Made by a program: the position numbers and the translations under genes. Shown in pieces: positions 19,433 through 28,218 of a stretch of 51,469 nucleotides of DNA. The DNA comes from ZC4RG30 sp964417875 (GTDB taxonomy: Bacteria > Pseudomonadota > Gammaproteobacteria > Steroidobacterales > Steroidobacteraceae): assembly GCA_964417875.1 (NCBI GenBank), contig CAYQJU010000017.1, positions 1 through 51,469 on the forward strand. The letters run 5' to 3'. The notes under the pieces were generated by a model. That model saw only the letters and a list, made by a program, of their open reading frames with translations. It searched no databases and was not told the DNA's origin. Position 1 is the stretch's first letter. Each line of letters starts with the position of its first letter.

Positions 19433-19686
19433 CAGCCCGCGGCACCCTCCGGGCCTGCGTCTTCATCTGCACCGGGCAGTCGCACATTGCGCGCCGGCAC
19501 GACGGTGGAGATGGCGTGCTTGTACACCATCTGGTTGACGCTGTTCTTGAGCAGCACCACGAACTGGTCGAACGAGTCGATGGTGCCCTGCAGCTTGATG
19601 CCGTTCACCAGGTAGATCGATACGGGCACACGCTCCTTGCGCAGAGCGTTGAGGAACGGGTCCTGCAGCGATTGGGTCTTGGCCAC
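19432..19686 (-). CDS. hfq: RNA chaperone Hfq
   Basis: An 84-residue Sm-like protein that forms a hexamer and pairs small RNAs with target messages. Sm1 and Sm2 motifs are intact: DPFLNALRKERVPVSIYLVNG, DSFDQF and the proximal-face YKHA motif. The acidic C-terminal tail is short (about 18 residues) compared with E. coli. The start is GTG at 19686 in AAGGAGAATGTCGTGGCC; an out-of-frame ATG lies between the ribosome binding site and the true start. It is 33 bases after miaA, as in E. coli. No nearby small-RNA gene was identified. Confidence 0.98.
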   Translation of the reverse strand: MAKTQSLQDPFLNALRKERVPVSIYLVNGIKLQGTIDSFDQFVVLLKNSVNQMVYKHAISTVVPARNVRLPGADEDAGPEGAAG

Positions 19687-19719
19687 GACATTCTCCTTAT
19701 TCTGGTGCGTTGCATCTTA

Positions 19720-20673
19720 TCACGCGCATGTTGGGCTCTGGATTAACACGCGCAACATTCTTGACCGCGCAGTGTCGTCGAAAGGATCGGTGCGAAGCAC
19801 GCTGGCGCCGGATGGCAACAGGTTTGCGCCGCGCAGCCAGGTGAGCTGACGTTTCGCAAGCTGGCGCGTTGCCGCGATCGCCTTGCCGGCTGCATCCGGC
19901 AGGGAAGTCCTGCCTGCGACATAAGCGGCAAGCTGGCGATATCCAACCAGTCGCATCGTGTGGGATTCCTCCGACAGTCCGGGTCGCGCCAGCAACGTGC
20001 GCACCTCTTCAACGAAGCCGGCATCGAGCATTGCGTTGAAACGCTGTTCCAGCAATGCATGCAGACGGGACCGGTCGGCGGGTTCGAGGATGCAGACCCG
20101 CCAATCGCCGAAGGTGTAGGAATCCTCCTGCACCCAGAGGGAGTCCATGGACCGCCCGGTGATGGCGGTGACTTCCAGTGCGCGCTGGATGCGTTGCGCA
20201 TCATGCGGATGGATGCGCGCGGCGGATGCCGGATCGCGGCCGGCCAGCTCGGCATGCAGCGCCGGCCATCCCTCGCGAGCCGCGCGGGCATCCAGTTGTG
20301 CACGCATCCCCGGGTCGGCCACCGGCAGCTCGGCGATGCCGCGGAACAGCGCGCGGAAATACAGCATCGTGCCGCCGACCAGCAGGGGCACGCGTCCGCG
20401 GGCGGCGATCTCGCCTGCCAGCCGCAGCGCATCGGCACGGAACTCGCCGGCGGAATACGCCTGTTCCGGTTCGCAAATGTCGATCAGGTGATGCGGCACG
20501 GCCTGACGCTCGGCCGGCGTCGGCTTGGCAGTGCCGATGTCCATGCCGCGGTAAACCTGGGCGGAGTCGACGCTGATGATTTCCACCGGCAGTTGTGCGG
20601 CCACCTGCATGGCCAGCGCGCTCTTGCCGGAACCGGTGGGCCCGAGGATGGCCAGGCCCGCAGGCAACGCCAT
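19720..20673 (-). CDS. miaA: tRNA dimethylallyltransferase
   Basis: It transfers a dimethylallyl group to A37 of tRNAs that read codons starting with U. The 317-residue protein has the P-loop GPTGSGKS (11-18), then SVDSAQVYRGMDIGTAKP, the family's substrate-binding stretch, with the catalytic Asp in the DSAQ motif. GGTMLYFRALFRG is also conserved. The start at 20673 gives the usual short MALPAGLAILGPTGSGK opening. The gene begins 11 bases after mutL and ends 33 bases before hfq. Cytoplasmic; call secure. Confidence 0.97.
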   Translation of the reverse strand: MALPAGLAILGPTGSGKSALAMQVAAQLPVEIISVDSAQVYRGMDIGTAKPTPAERQAVPHHLIDICEPEQAYSAGEFRADALRLAGEIAARGRVPLLVGGTMLYFRALFRGIAELPVADPGMRAQLDARAAREGWPALHAELAGRDPASAARIHPHDAQRIQRALEVTAITGRSMDSLWVQEDSYTFGDWRVCILEPADRSRLHALLEQRFNAMLDAGFVEEVRTLLARPGLSEESHTMRLVGYRQLAAYVAGRTSLPDAAGKAIAATRQLAKRQLTWLRGANLLPSGASVLRTDPFDDTARSRMLRVLIQSPTCA

Positions 20674-20684
20674 GCCGCTGCCGC

Positions 20685-22496
20685 TCACCGGCCGCGCAGG
20701 AACAGCCGGTCCAGGTCCGCAAGGCCGATGCGCGCGAAGGTCGGCCGTCCGTGGTTGCACTGGCTGGCGCGCTCGGTGACCTCCATCTGCCGCAGCAGCG
20801 CGTCCATCTCCGGCAGCGACAGGCGGCGTCCGCCGTGCACGGCGCCGCGGCAGGCCAGCGTGGCCAGCAGGTGATGCTCGGCACCCTCCAGGTGATGCGC
20901 GCCCTGGTCCTCGATGATGGCCATGGCGGTGTCGCGCACCAGCTGCGCCACGTCCTGGCGCGCCAGCAATGCCGGCACGCTGCGCACGGCCAGGCGGTCG
21001 GGCGCCAGTCGCCCCAGCTCGAAACCGCAGCGCGACCATTCGGCCGATTCTTCCAGCACGCGATCGAGCACGGCTTCCGGCAGCGTCACCGTCACCGGTT
21101 CGAGCAGGTGCTGGGCCTCGGCGCGGCGCGCGGCATGGTCAGCCTTGAGCTTTTCATACAGCACGCGCTCGTGGCCGGCGTGCATGTCCACCAGCACCAG
21201 TCCGTGCGGGTCCTGGGCGAGGATGTAAATGCCGTGCAGCTGGGCGATGGCGGTGCCGAGTGCACGCGGGGTGGTGCCGTCTGCGAGTGCCGCTTCGTCC
21301 TGTCGCGGCGCCTCGCTGCCGGCCTGCGGCTGGTTCGCGCCGAATCCCGGGAAGGTCGCCGGCGCCAGATCCGCAGTCGTGCCGGCAGCCGCCAGCGCAT
21401 CCCTCACGGCCCACGGGCTGTGCGCGGCAAAATCAAACCCGCGGCTGTGCGCCGGCTGCGGCGACGGACGGGTATCCACCCCGCTGTGCTGCAGGCCTGG
21501 ACGCGTGGTGGCCAGCCGGCGCGAGATGGCGCGCTGGATGAAATCGTGCACGCCGCGGGATTCGCGGAAGCGCAGCTCCTGCTTGGCCGGATGCGCGTTG
21601 ACATCCACCTCGCGCGGATCGACCGCCAGGTGCAGCACCCAGGCCGGGTGCCGGCCGCCATACAGCACATCGCGATAGCCGATGCGCACGGCGTTCATCA
21701 GCAGCTTGTCGCGCACCGCACGCCCGTTGACGAACCAGTACGCAAGATCAGAGGTGGCGCGCGAAAACGTCGGCCGGCTGATCCAGCCTGCGAGCCGCAA
21801 CGGGCCGGCCGCCTCGTCGATGGACATGCAACCGGCGACGAAGTCCTCGCCCAGCACGCGCGCCAGGCGCTGCAGCTGCGAATCCGCATCGTCGGCGATG
21901 GCCACGCGCAGCTGCTCGCGGCCATTGCTGGTATAGCGCAGCGCCACGTCGGGACGCGACAGCGCCAGCCGATCGACCATGCGCGCCACCTGCGTGGCCT
22001 CGGTGGCCTCGGTGCGCAGGAACCGCCGACGCGCCGGCACATTGAAGAACAGGTCGCGCACCTCGACCACGGTGCCTTCGGACAGCGCGGCCGGCCGCAG
22101 CTCGCCGACGCGTCCATCCTGCGCGCTGATCTCGTGCGCCACCGGCGCACCACGCTCGCGCGACACCAGCCGCAGCCGCGCCACCGCCGCGATCGATGGC
22201 AGCGCCTCACCACGGAAGCCCAGCGTGGACACCGCGGCGAGGTCATCGAGGCTGGCGATCTTGCTGGTGGCATGGCGCGTCAGCGCCAGTTCCAGCTCCG
22301 CCGCCGGCATGCCATGGCCATTGTCGGCCACGCGGATCAGGCCGGCACCGCCGGCCTCGATGTCGATGTCGATGCGCGTCGCTCCGGCATCCAGCGCGTT
22401 CTCGACCAGCTCCTTGATCACGGAAGCCGGCCGCTCGACCACCTCGCCGGCGGCGATCTGGTCGACCAGATGGGAGGGAAGGATGCGGATGCCCAT
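20685..22496 (-). CDS. mutL: DNA mismatch repair protein MutL (endonuclease-type C-terminus)
   Basis: A 603-residue protein. The GHKL ATPase N-terminus shows ELVENALDAGA, DNGHGM and GFRGEAL. The C-terminal dimerisation domain carries DMHAGHERVLYE (Asp437, His439, Glu443 and Glu448) and CNHGRP (Cys580 to Pro585) near the end. Those two motifs correspond to the metal-binding DxHAxxE and CPHGRP elements of MutL homologues that nick DNA, and they are absent or changed in E. coli MutL. The protein therefore probably nicks DNA itself, as expected in bacteria without MutH. The linker (about 330-400) is long and variable. No good ribosome binding site precedes the ATG; it lies 45 bases after the amidase gene. 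Confidence 0.96.
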   Translation of the reverse strand: MGIRILPSHLVDQIAAGEVVERPASVIKELVENALDAGATRIDIDIEAGGAGLIRVADNGHGMPAAELELALTRHATSKIASLDDLAAVSTLGFRGEALPSIAAVARLRLVSRERGAPVAHEISAQDGRVGELRPAALSEGTVVEVRDLFFNVPARRRFLRTEATEATQVARMVDRLALSRPDVALRYTSNGREQLRVAIADDADSQLQRLARVLGEDFVAGCMSIDEAAGPLRLAGWISRPTFSRATSDLAYWFVNGRAVRDKLLMNAVRIGYRDVLYGGRHPAWVLHLAVDPREVDVNAHPAKQELRFRESRGVHDFIQRAISRRLATTRPGLQHSGVDTRPSPQPAHSRGFDFAAHSPWAVRDALAAAGTTADLAPATFPGFGANQPQAGSEAPRQDEAALADGTTPRALGTAIAQLHGIYILAQDPHGLVLVDMHAGHERVLYEKLKADHAARRAEAQHLLEPVTVTLPEAVLDRVLEESAEWSRCGFELGRLAPDRLAVRSVPALLARQDVAQLVRDTAMAIIEDQGAHHLEGAEHHLLATLACRGAVHGGRRLSLPEMDALLRQMEVTERASQCNHGRPTFARIGLADLDRLFLRGR

Positions 22497-22541
22497 GGAG
22501 CTGCCGCATCTTACCGGCTCGGAGCCGGGCGCGGGCCGGCG

Positions 22542-23756
22542 TCAGGGCGTGTCGCGAGCGGCGATCAGCGCGGCGCGCTGCTTTTCGCGATTGCGCGCGA
22601 ACAGCGTGCCATCGGGCGGATGCGTGCGGAAATATTCGCGCACGCCATTGAAGATGGCATCGGCGACGGCCTGCTGGTGCGCGGCGCTGCGCAGCTTCTT
22701 TTCCTCGCCCGGGTTCGAGATGAAGGCCGTCTCGATCAGCATCGAGGGGATGTCGGGTGCCTTCAGCACCGCGAAGCCGGCGTTCTGCACCTGCGTCTTG
22801 CGCACGGTGCCGACGCGGTCGAGCTGCGAGAGCACGAACCCTGCCGCCTCGCCGCTGGCGCCGATGGTGGCGGTCTGCGAAACCTCCATCAGCACCGAGG
22901 CCAGGTCATCGGGCTTGTCGCTGAGCTTGATGCCGCCCTTCAGGTCGGCGGCGTTCTCCTGTTCGGCCAGCCAGCGCGCCGCCTCGCTCGAGGCGCCCTT
23001 CAGCGACAGCACATACACCGACGAGCCGGTGATGTTGGTCTTCGGATTCGCATCGGCGTGGACGGAAATGAACAGGTCGGCACGCGCCTTGCGCGCCAGC
23101 TGGTAGCGATCGCGCAGCACGATGAAGCGGTCGTCGTCGCGGGTCAGGAACGAGCGCATGCCCGGCTCTGCATCGATGCGCTTCGCCAGCGCGCGCGAGA
23201 TGGCGAGCACCACATCCTTCTCGCGGGTGCCGCCCCGGCCCAGCGCGCCCGGATCCTTGCCGCCGTGTCCCGGGTCGATGGCGATGACCAGGTCGCGGCC
23301 GGCATCTTCCGGCGCATGCGCCGCGCGCACCGCCTTCGGTGCGGCGGGGGTGGCGGCCACCTGCGCCGCGGCGGTGCCGGCGATCTCGACGATGAGCTTG
23401 CGGCCCTCGACGCGCGACTGCCATTTGATCGGCTGTGCGAGCTCGAGCACCACGCGCAGGGTGCCATCGGGCTGCAGGCCATTGCGCACCTCGCGCACGG
23501 GACCTGCAGGCTTCGGCAACTTCAGGCCACCGGCCACGCCGGTCTTCGGCAGGTCGATCACCAGGCGGTGCGGTCCGGTCATCGTGAAGATCGACGGCTT
23601 GCCGGGCGAGGCGGAAAGATCGAGCACCAGACGCGCGGAATCGGCAGTGGGGACGGTGAGCGCTGCCTGACGCAATTGCGTGGCCGCACCCAGCGGGGCC
23701 GCGGCCAGCAGCACGCAGAGCGTGAGAACCAGGACTCGACCCCGTCGCGCGTTCAT
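22542..23756 (-). CDS. amiC: N-acetylmuramoyl-L-alanine amidase (AmiB/AmiC type)
   Basis: A 404-residue periplasmic zinc amidase that cleaves septal peptidoglycan to separate daughter cells. A signal peptide (about 1-25) leads to an AMIN domain (about 28-128) that recruits it to the septum, then a linker and an Amidase_3 domain. Zinc ligands can be placed at His164 (DPGHGG), Glu179 (TREKD) and His233 (SVHAD), with catalytic Glu342 (IETAF). The insert between His233 and Glu342 fits the autoinhibitory helix of amidases activated by EnvC/NlpD-type partners. No LysM repeat follows, unlike some Pseudomonas AmiB. Position matches E. coli amiB. Start lacks a ribosome binding site; see the promoter entry. 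Confidence 0.95.
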   Translation of the reverse strand: MNARRGRVLVLTLCVLLAAAPLGAATQLRQAALTVPTADSARLVLDLSASPGKPSIFTMTGPHRLVIDLPKTGVAGGLKLPKPAGPVREVRNGLQPDGTLRVVLELAQPIKWQSRVEGRKLIVEIAGTAAAQVAATPAAPKAVRAAHAPEDAGRDLVIAIDPGHGGKDPGALGRGGTREKDVVLAISRALAKRIDAEPGMRSFLTRDDDRFIVLRDRYQLARKARADLFISVHADANPKTNITGSSVYVLSLKGASSEAARWLAEQENAADLKGGIKLSDKPDDLASVLMEVSQTATIGASGEAAGFVLSQLDRVGTVRKTQVQNAGFAVLKAPDIPSMLIETAFISNPGEEKKLRSAAHQQAVADAIFNGVREYFRTHPPDGTLFARNREKQRAALIAARDTP

Positions 23757-23765
23757 GTGCGGGCT

Positions 23766-23794
23766 AATGTATGGCGCGCAAATTTAATTTTCAA
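23766..23794 (-). promoter_or_regulatory. Sigma70-type promoter immediately before the amidase gene
   Basis: On the minus strand TTGAAA (23789-23794) and TACATT (23766-23771) are separated by exactly 17 bases, inside a short AT-rich island that contrasts with the surrounding DNA. The expected start point is about 23758-23759, two or three bases before the ATG at 23756. Transcripts from it would be nearly leaderless, and no ribosome binding site is seen. The operon may therefore be re-initiated here for amiC-mutL-miaA-hfq. Confidence 0.55.
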
Positions 23795-23821
23795 TAAAAA
23801 TATGAGGATAGCGGGATTTCA

Positions 23822-24343
23822 TCATCCGGAATCTGCACCCAGGCGTCGCAGCCAGCCGAGGCCGGCCTGGCTCTGGCCGGTCAGGCGCACGCACCGCCCG
23901 GCGTCGAGCGGGTCCAGCTCCACATGCAGGTCCGCGGCTGGCAGGCCGCCGCCCTCGCCGCGCTGCGGCCACTCGATCAGCCACAGGCGGCTGCCGGGCA
24001 GGTGGTCGGCCAGTCCCAGCGCGTGCAGTTCATCCGGATCGGAGAGGCGGTACAGATCCAGATGCAGCACGCGCTGCGCCGGCTGCGGTTCGTATTCGGC
24101 CATCAGTGCATAGGTGGGACTGCGCACCGCACCGCGTTCGCCCAGTGCATGCAGCAGGCCACGCGCCAGCGTGGTCTTGCCGGCGCCGAGGTCGCCATGC
24201 AGATGCACCACCAGCGGCGCGTGGCCGGGCATCGTGCGGGCCATGCGCGCGGCAAACTGCAGCGTGGCTGCTTCATCCACGAGCACCCATGTGGCGGTGT
24301 TGTGCTGCGGCGTGTTTCCCTCGCCGGCCGGACCGGCATTCAT
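23822..24343 (-). CDS. tsaE: tRNA threonylcarbamoyladenosine biosynthesis ATPase TsaE
   Basis: A 173-residue ATPase that works with TsaB and TsaD to make t6A37 in ANN-decoding tRNAs. The P-loop GDLGAGKTT is at 50-58, SPTYALMAEY is the family threonine motif, and HLDLYRLSD and IEWPQRG follow. The ATG at 24343 overlaps the nnr stop by four bases (ATGA) and gives the best length; an upstream extension in the frame has no homology. The N-terminal 15 residues are variable. Gene order nnr-tsaE-amidase matches E. coli yjeF-yjeE-amiB. Cytoplasmic. Call secure. Confidence 0.96.
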   Translation of the reverse strand: MNAGPAGEGNTPQHNTATWVLVDEAATLQFAARMARTMPGHAPLVVHLHGDLGAGKTTLARGLLHALGERGAVRSPTYALMAEYEPQPAQRVLHLDLYRLSDPDELHALGLADHLPGSRLWLIEWPQRGEGGGLPAADLHVELDPLDAGRCVRLTGQSQAGLGWLRRLGADSG

Positions 24344-25821
24344 GGAAGCTGCGCGAGAACCACGCGCAATTCCTGCGCCACTTCGGTGGCCAGCAGTCCG
24401 CGCAGGCCGGAGCGCGCGCAATGATCACCGGCGACGGCATGCGCATAGACGGCGGCCGCCGCGGCCTCGAACGACTGCGCGCTCTGCGCCAGCAAGCCGG
24501 CCACCGCGCCGGTGAGCACATCGCCCATGCCGGGCACCGACATGCCGGGATTGCCGTGGTCGCACAGCCGTGGCACCTGCCCCTGCGCGCCGACCAGTGT
24601 GCCGGCGCCCTTCAACACAATGACGCCGCCGCATTGCGCGCACAGTTCACGCAGCGCCGCGAGGCGGTTGTGCTGCACCTCTGCGGTATTCACGCCGAGC
24701 AGCCGCGCCGCCTCGCCAGGATGCGGCGTCAGCACCCAGTCATCCAGCCGCTGGCCGTCATGGTCCGCGGCGAGCAGGTTCAGGGCATCGGCATCGGCCA
24801 CCACGCGCTGGCCGGGCTGTCGGCCTTCGAGCACGGCCGACAGCATGCGGCCCGCCCAGGCATCCTGGCCCAGGCCGGGCCCGATGACGATGACATCCGC
24901 CCCGGCCATCGCCGCGGCGACATCGCAGCCATCGCGCACGGCATGGAACATCAGTTCCGGCCGTGAGCCGACCACCGGGGCCAGGTGCTCGGGCAGGCTC
25001 GCGACGGTGACCAGGCCTGCACCGACGCGCAGCGCCGCGTCGGCGGCCAGTCGCACCGCTCCGGGCATTCCCTGCCCGCCGCCCAGCACCAGCACGCGGC
25101 CGAACTGGCCCTTGTGGCTCTGGCGCGGGCGCGGCGTGAGCACCTCGGCCAGCGAGTCGTAGGTGAGGCGGCGCAGCGCCGGCTCGATCGGCGCGCGCGC
25201 CACCTGCAGTGCGTCGAACTGGATGTCGCCGCAGTGCTCCGGTCCGTCACCGAGGAACAGGCCCTGCTTCAGCGCGATGAAGGTGATCGTGGCAGTGGCG
25301 CGCACGGCGGGCAGTGCGTGGCCGGTGTCCGGATCGAGGCCGGAAGGCAGGTCGATGGCGAACACGCGCCGGCCGGCTGCATTGATGGCCTCGATGGCCT
25401 CGCGAAGACCCGCGCCCAGGTCGCCGCGCGCGCCGATGCCCAGCAATGCATCCACCACCACATCGGCCCGGGCCAGCACGGCCGGATCGAAGGGCTGCGT
25501 GTCGATGCCACTGGCGCGCAGGTCGTCATGGGCCTCACGCGCCTCGCCATACAGGGATGCCGGATCAGCGACCAGCAGCACCTGTGCATCCAGGCCCGCC
25601 TGTCGCGCCAGGCGCGCCAGCACCAGGCCATCGCCACCGTTGTTGCCCGGCCCTGCCACCACGGCCAGCGAACGGGCCAGCGGCCAGCGCTGGCGCAGCG
25701 CGCCGAACGCCGCCGCACCGGCCCGCTTCATCAAGGTGTAGCCGGAAAGACCGCCGGCAATGGCCGCGGCCTCGAGTTGCCGGACCTGTGCCGCAGTGAA
25801 GATCTCGCGTGGGAGCAGCAT
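24340..25821 (-). CDS. nnr: Bifunctional NAD(P)HX epimerase/dehydratase
   Basis: A 493-residue fusion that repairs hydrated NADH and NADPH. The N-terminal YjeF_N epimerase domain (about 1-215) has GPGNNGGDG at 57-65. The C-terminal ribokinase-like dehydratase (about 225-490) has LVLGGGQGMPGA, VIGPGLGQD, DADALNLL, LTPHPGEAARLLG and NPGMSVPGMGDVLTG. In the last motif Pro precedes the GMGD stretch, a small deviation from the usual GGxGD. The start at 25821 gives the short conserved opening before the epimerase domain. It is 59 bases after panC and overlaps tsaE. Cytoplasmic. Confidence 0.95.
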   Translation of the reverse strand: MLLPREIFTAAQVRQLEAAAIAGGLSGYTLMKRAGAAAFGALRQRWPLARSLAVVAGPGNNGGDGLVLARLARQAGLDAQVLLVADPASLYGEAREAHDDLRASGIDTQPFDPAVLARADVVVDALLGIGARGDLGAGLREAIEAINAAGRRVFAIDLPSGLDPDTGHALPAVRATATITFIALKQGLFLGDGPEHCGDIQFDALQVARAPIEPALRRLTYDSLAEVLTPRPRQSHKGQFGRVLVLGGGQGMPGAVRLAADAALRVGAGLVTVASLPEHLAPVVGSRPELMFHAVRDGCDVAAAMAGADVIVIGPGLGQDAWAGRMLSAVLEGRQPGQRVVADADALNLLAADHDGQRLDDWVLTPHPGEAARLLGVNTAEVQHNRLAALRELCAQCGGVIVLKGAGTLVGAQGQVPRLCDHGNPGMSVPGMGDVLTGAVAGLLAQSAQSFEAAAAAVYAHAVAGDHCARSGLRGLLATEVAQELRVVLAQLP

Positions 25822-25880
25822 GCGACCGCCAGTATAAGCGCCCTGCCTGCGCGCAACGGCCGGCCGCCCAGGGAGGGTGT

Positions 25881-26729
25881 TCAGTGCCGCGTGATGCGCA
25901 GGTTGTCGATCAGCCTGGCTTTCCCCAGCCGCGCCGCGGTCAGCACCACCAGCTCGCGCGCCTGCGGCGCCGGCGCCAGCAAGGTGTGCGCGTCGCGCAC
26001 CTCGAAGTAGTCCGGTGCCATGCCGGCCTGCTGCAGCGCCTGCATGCCCCAGCCGGACAGCGCCGCGGCATCTTCGCCGGCCTGCAGGCGTCGCGCCGCC
26101 TCGCGCAGCGTGGCGTGGATGCGCGGCGCGATGGCCAGTTCCACATCGGTGAGGTAGCGGTTGCGCGAACTCATGGCCAGGCCGTCGGCACCGCGCACCG
26201 TGGGCGCACCGATGATTTCGACCGGGATGTCGAGGTCGGCGGTCATGCGGCGGATCACGGCCAGCTGCTGGTAGTCCTTCTCGCCGAACACGGCCAGGTC
26301 CGGCTGCACGATGCCGAACAGCTTTGCGACCACGGTGGCCACGCCGTCGAAGTGACCGGGTCGCACCTGACCTTCGAGGATGCCGGCCAGTGTTTCCACC
26401 GTGATGCGCGTGGCGCTGCGGCCGCCATCCGGATAGATCTCGCTCACCGGTGGCACGAACAGCAGGTCGCACCCGGCATCCCGCAGCAGTGCTTCATCCT
26501 CCGAGGGCGTGCGCGGATAGCGCTCGAAATCCTCACCGGGACCGAACTGCAGCGGATTGACGAACACGGTGACGATGACGCGGTCGGCGTGCCGGCGCGC
26601 GGCCGCGAGCAGGCTCATGTGCCCGTCGTGCAGCGAACCCATCGTGGGCACCAGGCCGGTGCGCTGGCCGGCCATGCGCCATTGGCGCACGCAGTCGCGC
26701 AGCGCCGCGATGCGGTCGATGACGCGCAT
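25881..26729 (-). CDS. panC: Pantothenate synthetase
   Basis: It condenses pantoate and beta-alanine with ATP to form pantothenate, the precursor of coenzyme A. The 282-residue protein shows the HIGH-type motif PTMGSLHDGHMSLL, FVNPLQFGPGED with the pantoate-binding Gln, and the SSRN motif (AMSSRNRYL) in place of the class KMSKS. Its start overlaps the panB stop by one base (TGATG), so the two steps of the pathway are coupled. It is followed by nnr. No panD is seen in the window, so beta-alanine supply lies elsewhere. Cytoplasmic, normal length. Confidence 0.97.
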   Translation of the reverse strand: MRVIDRIAALRDCVRQWRMAGQRTGLVPTMGSLHDGHMSLLAAARRHADRVIVTVFVNPLQFGPGEDFERYPRTPSEDEALLRDAGCDLLFVPPVSEIYPDGGRSATRITVETLAGILEGQVRPGHFDGVATVVAKLFGIVQPDLAVFGEKDYQQLAVIRRMTADLDIPVEIIGAPTVRGADGLAMSSRNRYLTDVELAIAPRIHATLREAARRLQAGEDAAALSGWGMQALQQAGMAPDYFEVRDAHTLLAPAPQARELVVLTAARLGKARLIDNLRITRH

Positions 26730-27559
26730 CAGGAGAAGCAGTGCTCGGCGCCGGGATAGCTGCGGTCTTTCACCGCCCGCACATAGGCCTGCAACGCAGC
26801 CAGCGGCGAATCGAGCCCCGACATGAAATTGCGCACGAAACGCGGCTTGCGGCCGAAGGTGATGTCGAGGATGTCATACAGCACCTGCACCTGGCCGCTG
26901 ACATCGGGCCCTGCGCCGATGCCGATCACCGGCACCTGCACTGATTCGGTGACCGCGCGGCCCACCTCGTTCGGCACGCATTCGAGCAGCACGATGTCGG
27001 CGCCGGCGGATTCCAGGTCGCGCGCTTCCTGCACGATGCGCTCGGCGGCGTCCTTCTGCCGGCCCTGCACGCGAAAGCCGCCGGTCTTGTGCACCGACTG
27101 CGGCTTCAGGCCCAGGTGCGCGCAGACGGCGATGTCGTGGCCGGACAGCACCTCGACGATGCGCAACTGTTCCGCGCCGCTCTCGAGCTTGACCATGCGC
27201 GCCCCGCCCTCCTGCATCAGGCGCACCGAGTTGGCGAGCGCCACATCGGGCGAGGAATAGCTCATGAAAGGAAGATCGGCCACCAGGAAGGGCCGGTAGC
27301 TGCCGCGCGCCACCGCGCGCGTGTGATAGACCATGTCATCGACGGTGACGGGCACGGTGGTGTCGTGGCCCTGCACCACCATGCCGAGCGAATCGCCCAC
27401 CAGCACCAGGTCGACATCGGCCTGGTCCACCAGCACCGCGAAGCTCGCGTCATAGCAGGTGAGCGCCGCAATGGGCTCGCCCTGCTCGCGCATGCGGTTC
27501 AGCGTGGAGAGGTTGACGGGCGGCCGGGCCGCATCGCGCAACTGCAACTGGGTATACAT
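26729..27559 (-). CDS. panB: 3-methyl-2-oxobutanoate hydroxymethyltransferase
   Basis: It adds a hydroxymethyl group from methylene-tetrahydrofolate to 2-oxoisovalerate, making ketopantoate. The 276-residue length is normal. Conserved stretches are LTCYDASFA, LVGDSLGMVVQGHDTT (Mg2+-binding Asp and Ser), KLESG, HLGLKPQSV and GIGAGPDVSGQVQV. It starts two bases after the deoxynucleoside kinase stop and overlaps panC. The adjacent folK gene of folate synthesis is thematically linked because PanB uses a folate cofactor. Cytoplasmic decamer in characterised homologues. Confidence 0.97.
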   Translation of the reverse strand: MYTQLQLRDAARPPVNLSTLNRMREQGEPIAALTCYDASFAVLVDQADVDLVLVGDSLGMVVQGHDTTVPVTVDDMVYHTRAVARGSYRPFLVADLPFMSYSSPDVALANSVRLMQEGGARMVKLESGAEQLRIVEVLSGHDIAVCAHLGLKPQSVHKTGGFRVQGRQKDAAERIVQEARDLESAGADIVLLECVPNEVGRAVTESVQVPVIGIGAGPDVSGQVQVLYDILDITFGRKPRFVRNFMSGLDSPLAALQAYVRAVKDRSYPGAEHCFS

Positions 27560-27561
27560 GG

Positions 27562-28218
27562 CTACAACCCCTTGTGGCGCAGGGGATTGTAGTAGAGACG
27601 GCCGCGCACCGTGCGCCCGATCTGCCCCAGCAATTCCTCGTAGTCCGCGTCATTGCCGACCAGGTCGATGTTCGCGGCATTGACGATCAGCAGCGGGCTG
27701 CCGGCATAGGCATGGAAGAAGCGCGCATAGGTCTCGTTCAAGCGCGTCAGGTAGGCGCGGTCGATCAGCGCCTCGTGGGCGATGCCGCGACGGGCGATGC
27801 GGTCGAGCAGCACATCCACCGGCGCCTGCAGGTAGATGACCAGATCCGGCTGCGGCGCATCGATGGCGAGGCGCTCATGCACCTGGCGATAGAGGCCATA
27901 TTCCTCTTCATCGAGCGTCATGCGCGCGAACAGTTCGTCCTTGGCCAGCAGGTAGTCGGCGACACGCACGCTGCCGAACAGGTCCTGCTGCACCAGCGAG
28001 GCCTGCTGCTGCGCGCGCTGGAAGAGGAAGTACAGCTGCGCCGGCAGCGCGCCGACGCGCGGATTGCGGTAATAACGCTCGAGGAAGGGATTCTCGTCCG
28101 CCTGCTCGAGCACCAGCTGCGCATTCAGCGTGGCAGCCAGGCGGCGCGCCAGGCTGGTCTTGCCCACGCCGATCGGTCCCTCGATCACGATGTAGCGATG
28201 CGGGATCGGGAGGTTCAT
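27562..28218 (-). CDS. Deoxynucleoside kinase family protein
   Basis: A 218-residue P-loop kinase of the deoxynucleoside kinase family (dCK/dGK/TK2 type). The P-loop GPIGVGKTS sits at 14-22. ADENPFLERYY carries the family glutamate, and the DPxxL-like DVLLDRIARRG region forms the lid with its Arg residues. Genes of this type lie between folK and panB in many gammaproteobacteria. It probably phosphorylates deoxynucleosides for salvage; the preferred base cannot be told. Its ATG overlaps the folK stop by four bases. The C-terminus YYNPLRHKGL is conserved in this subgroup. Cytoplasmic. Confidence 0.9.
   Translation of the reverse strand: MNLPIPHRYIVIEGPIGVGKTSLARRLAATLNAQLVLEQADENPFLERYYRNPRVGALPAQLYFLFQRAQQQASLVQQDLFGSVRVADYLLAKDELFARMTLDEEEYGLYRQVHERLAIDAPQPDLVIYLQAPVDVLLDRIARRGIAHEALIDRAYLTRLNETYARFFHAYAGSPLLIVNAANIDLVGNDADYEELLGQIGRTVRGRLYYNPLRHKGL

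Noticed and set aside
20595..24113. A 1172-codon open frame on the plus strand opposite miaA, mutL, the amidase and tsaE
   Set aside because: It is antisense to four well-recognised genes and consists of Arg/Gln/His-rich low-complexity sequence, typical of GC-rich antisense frames.
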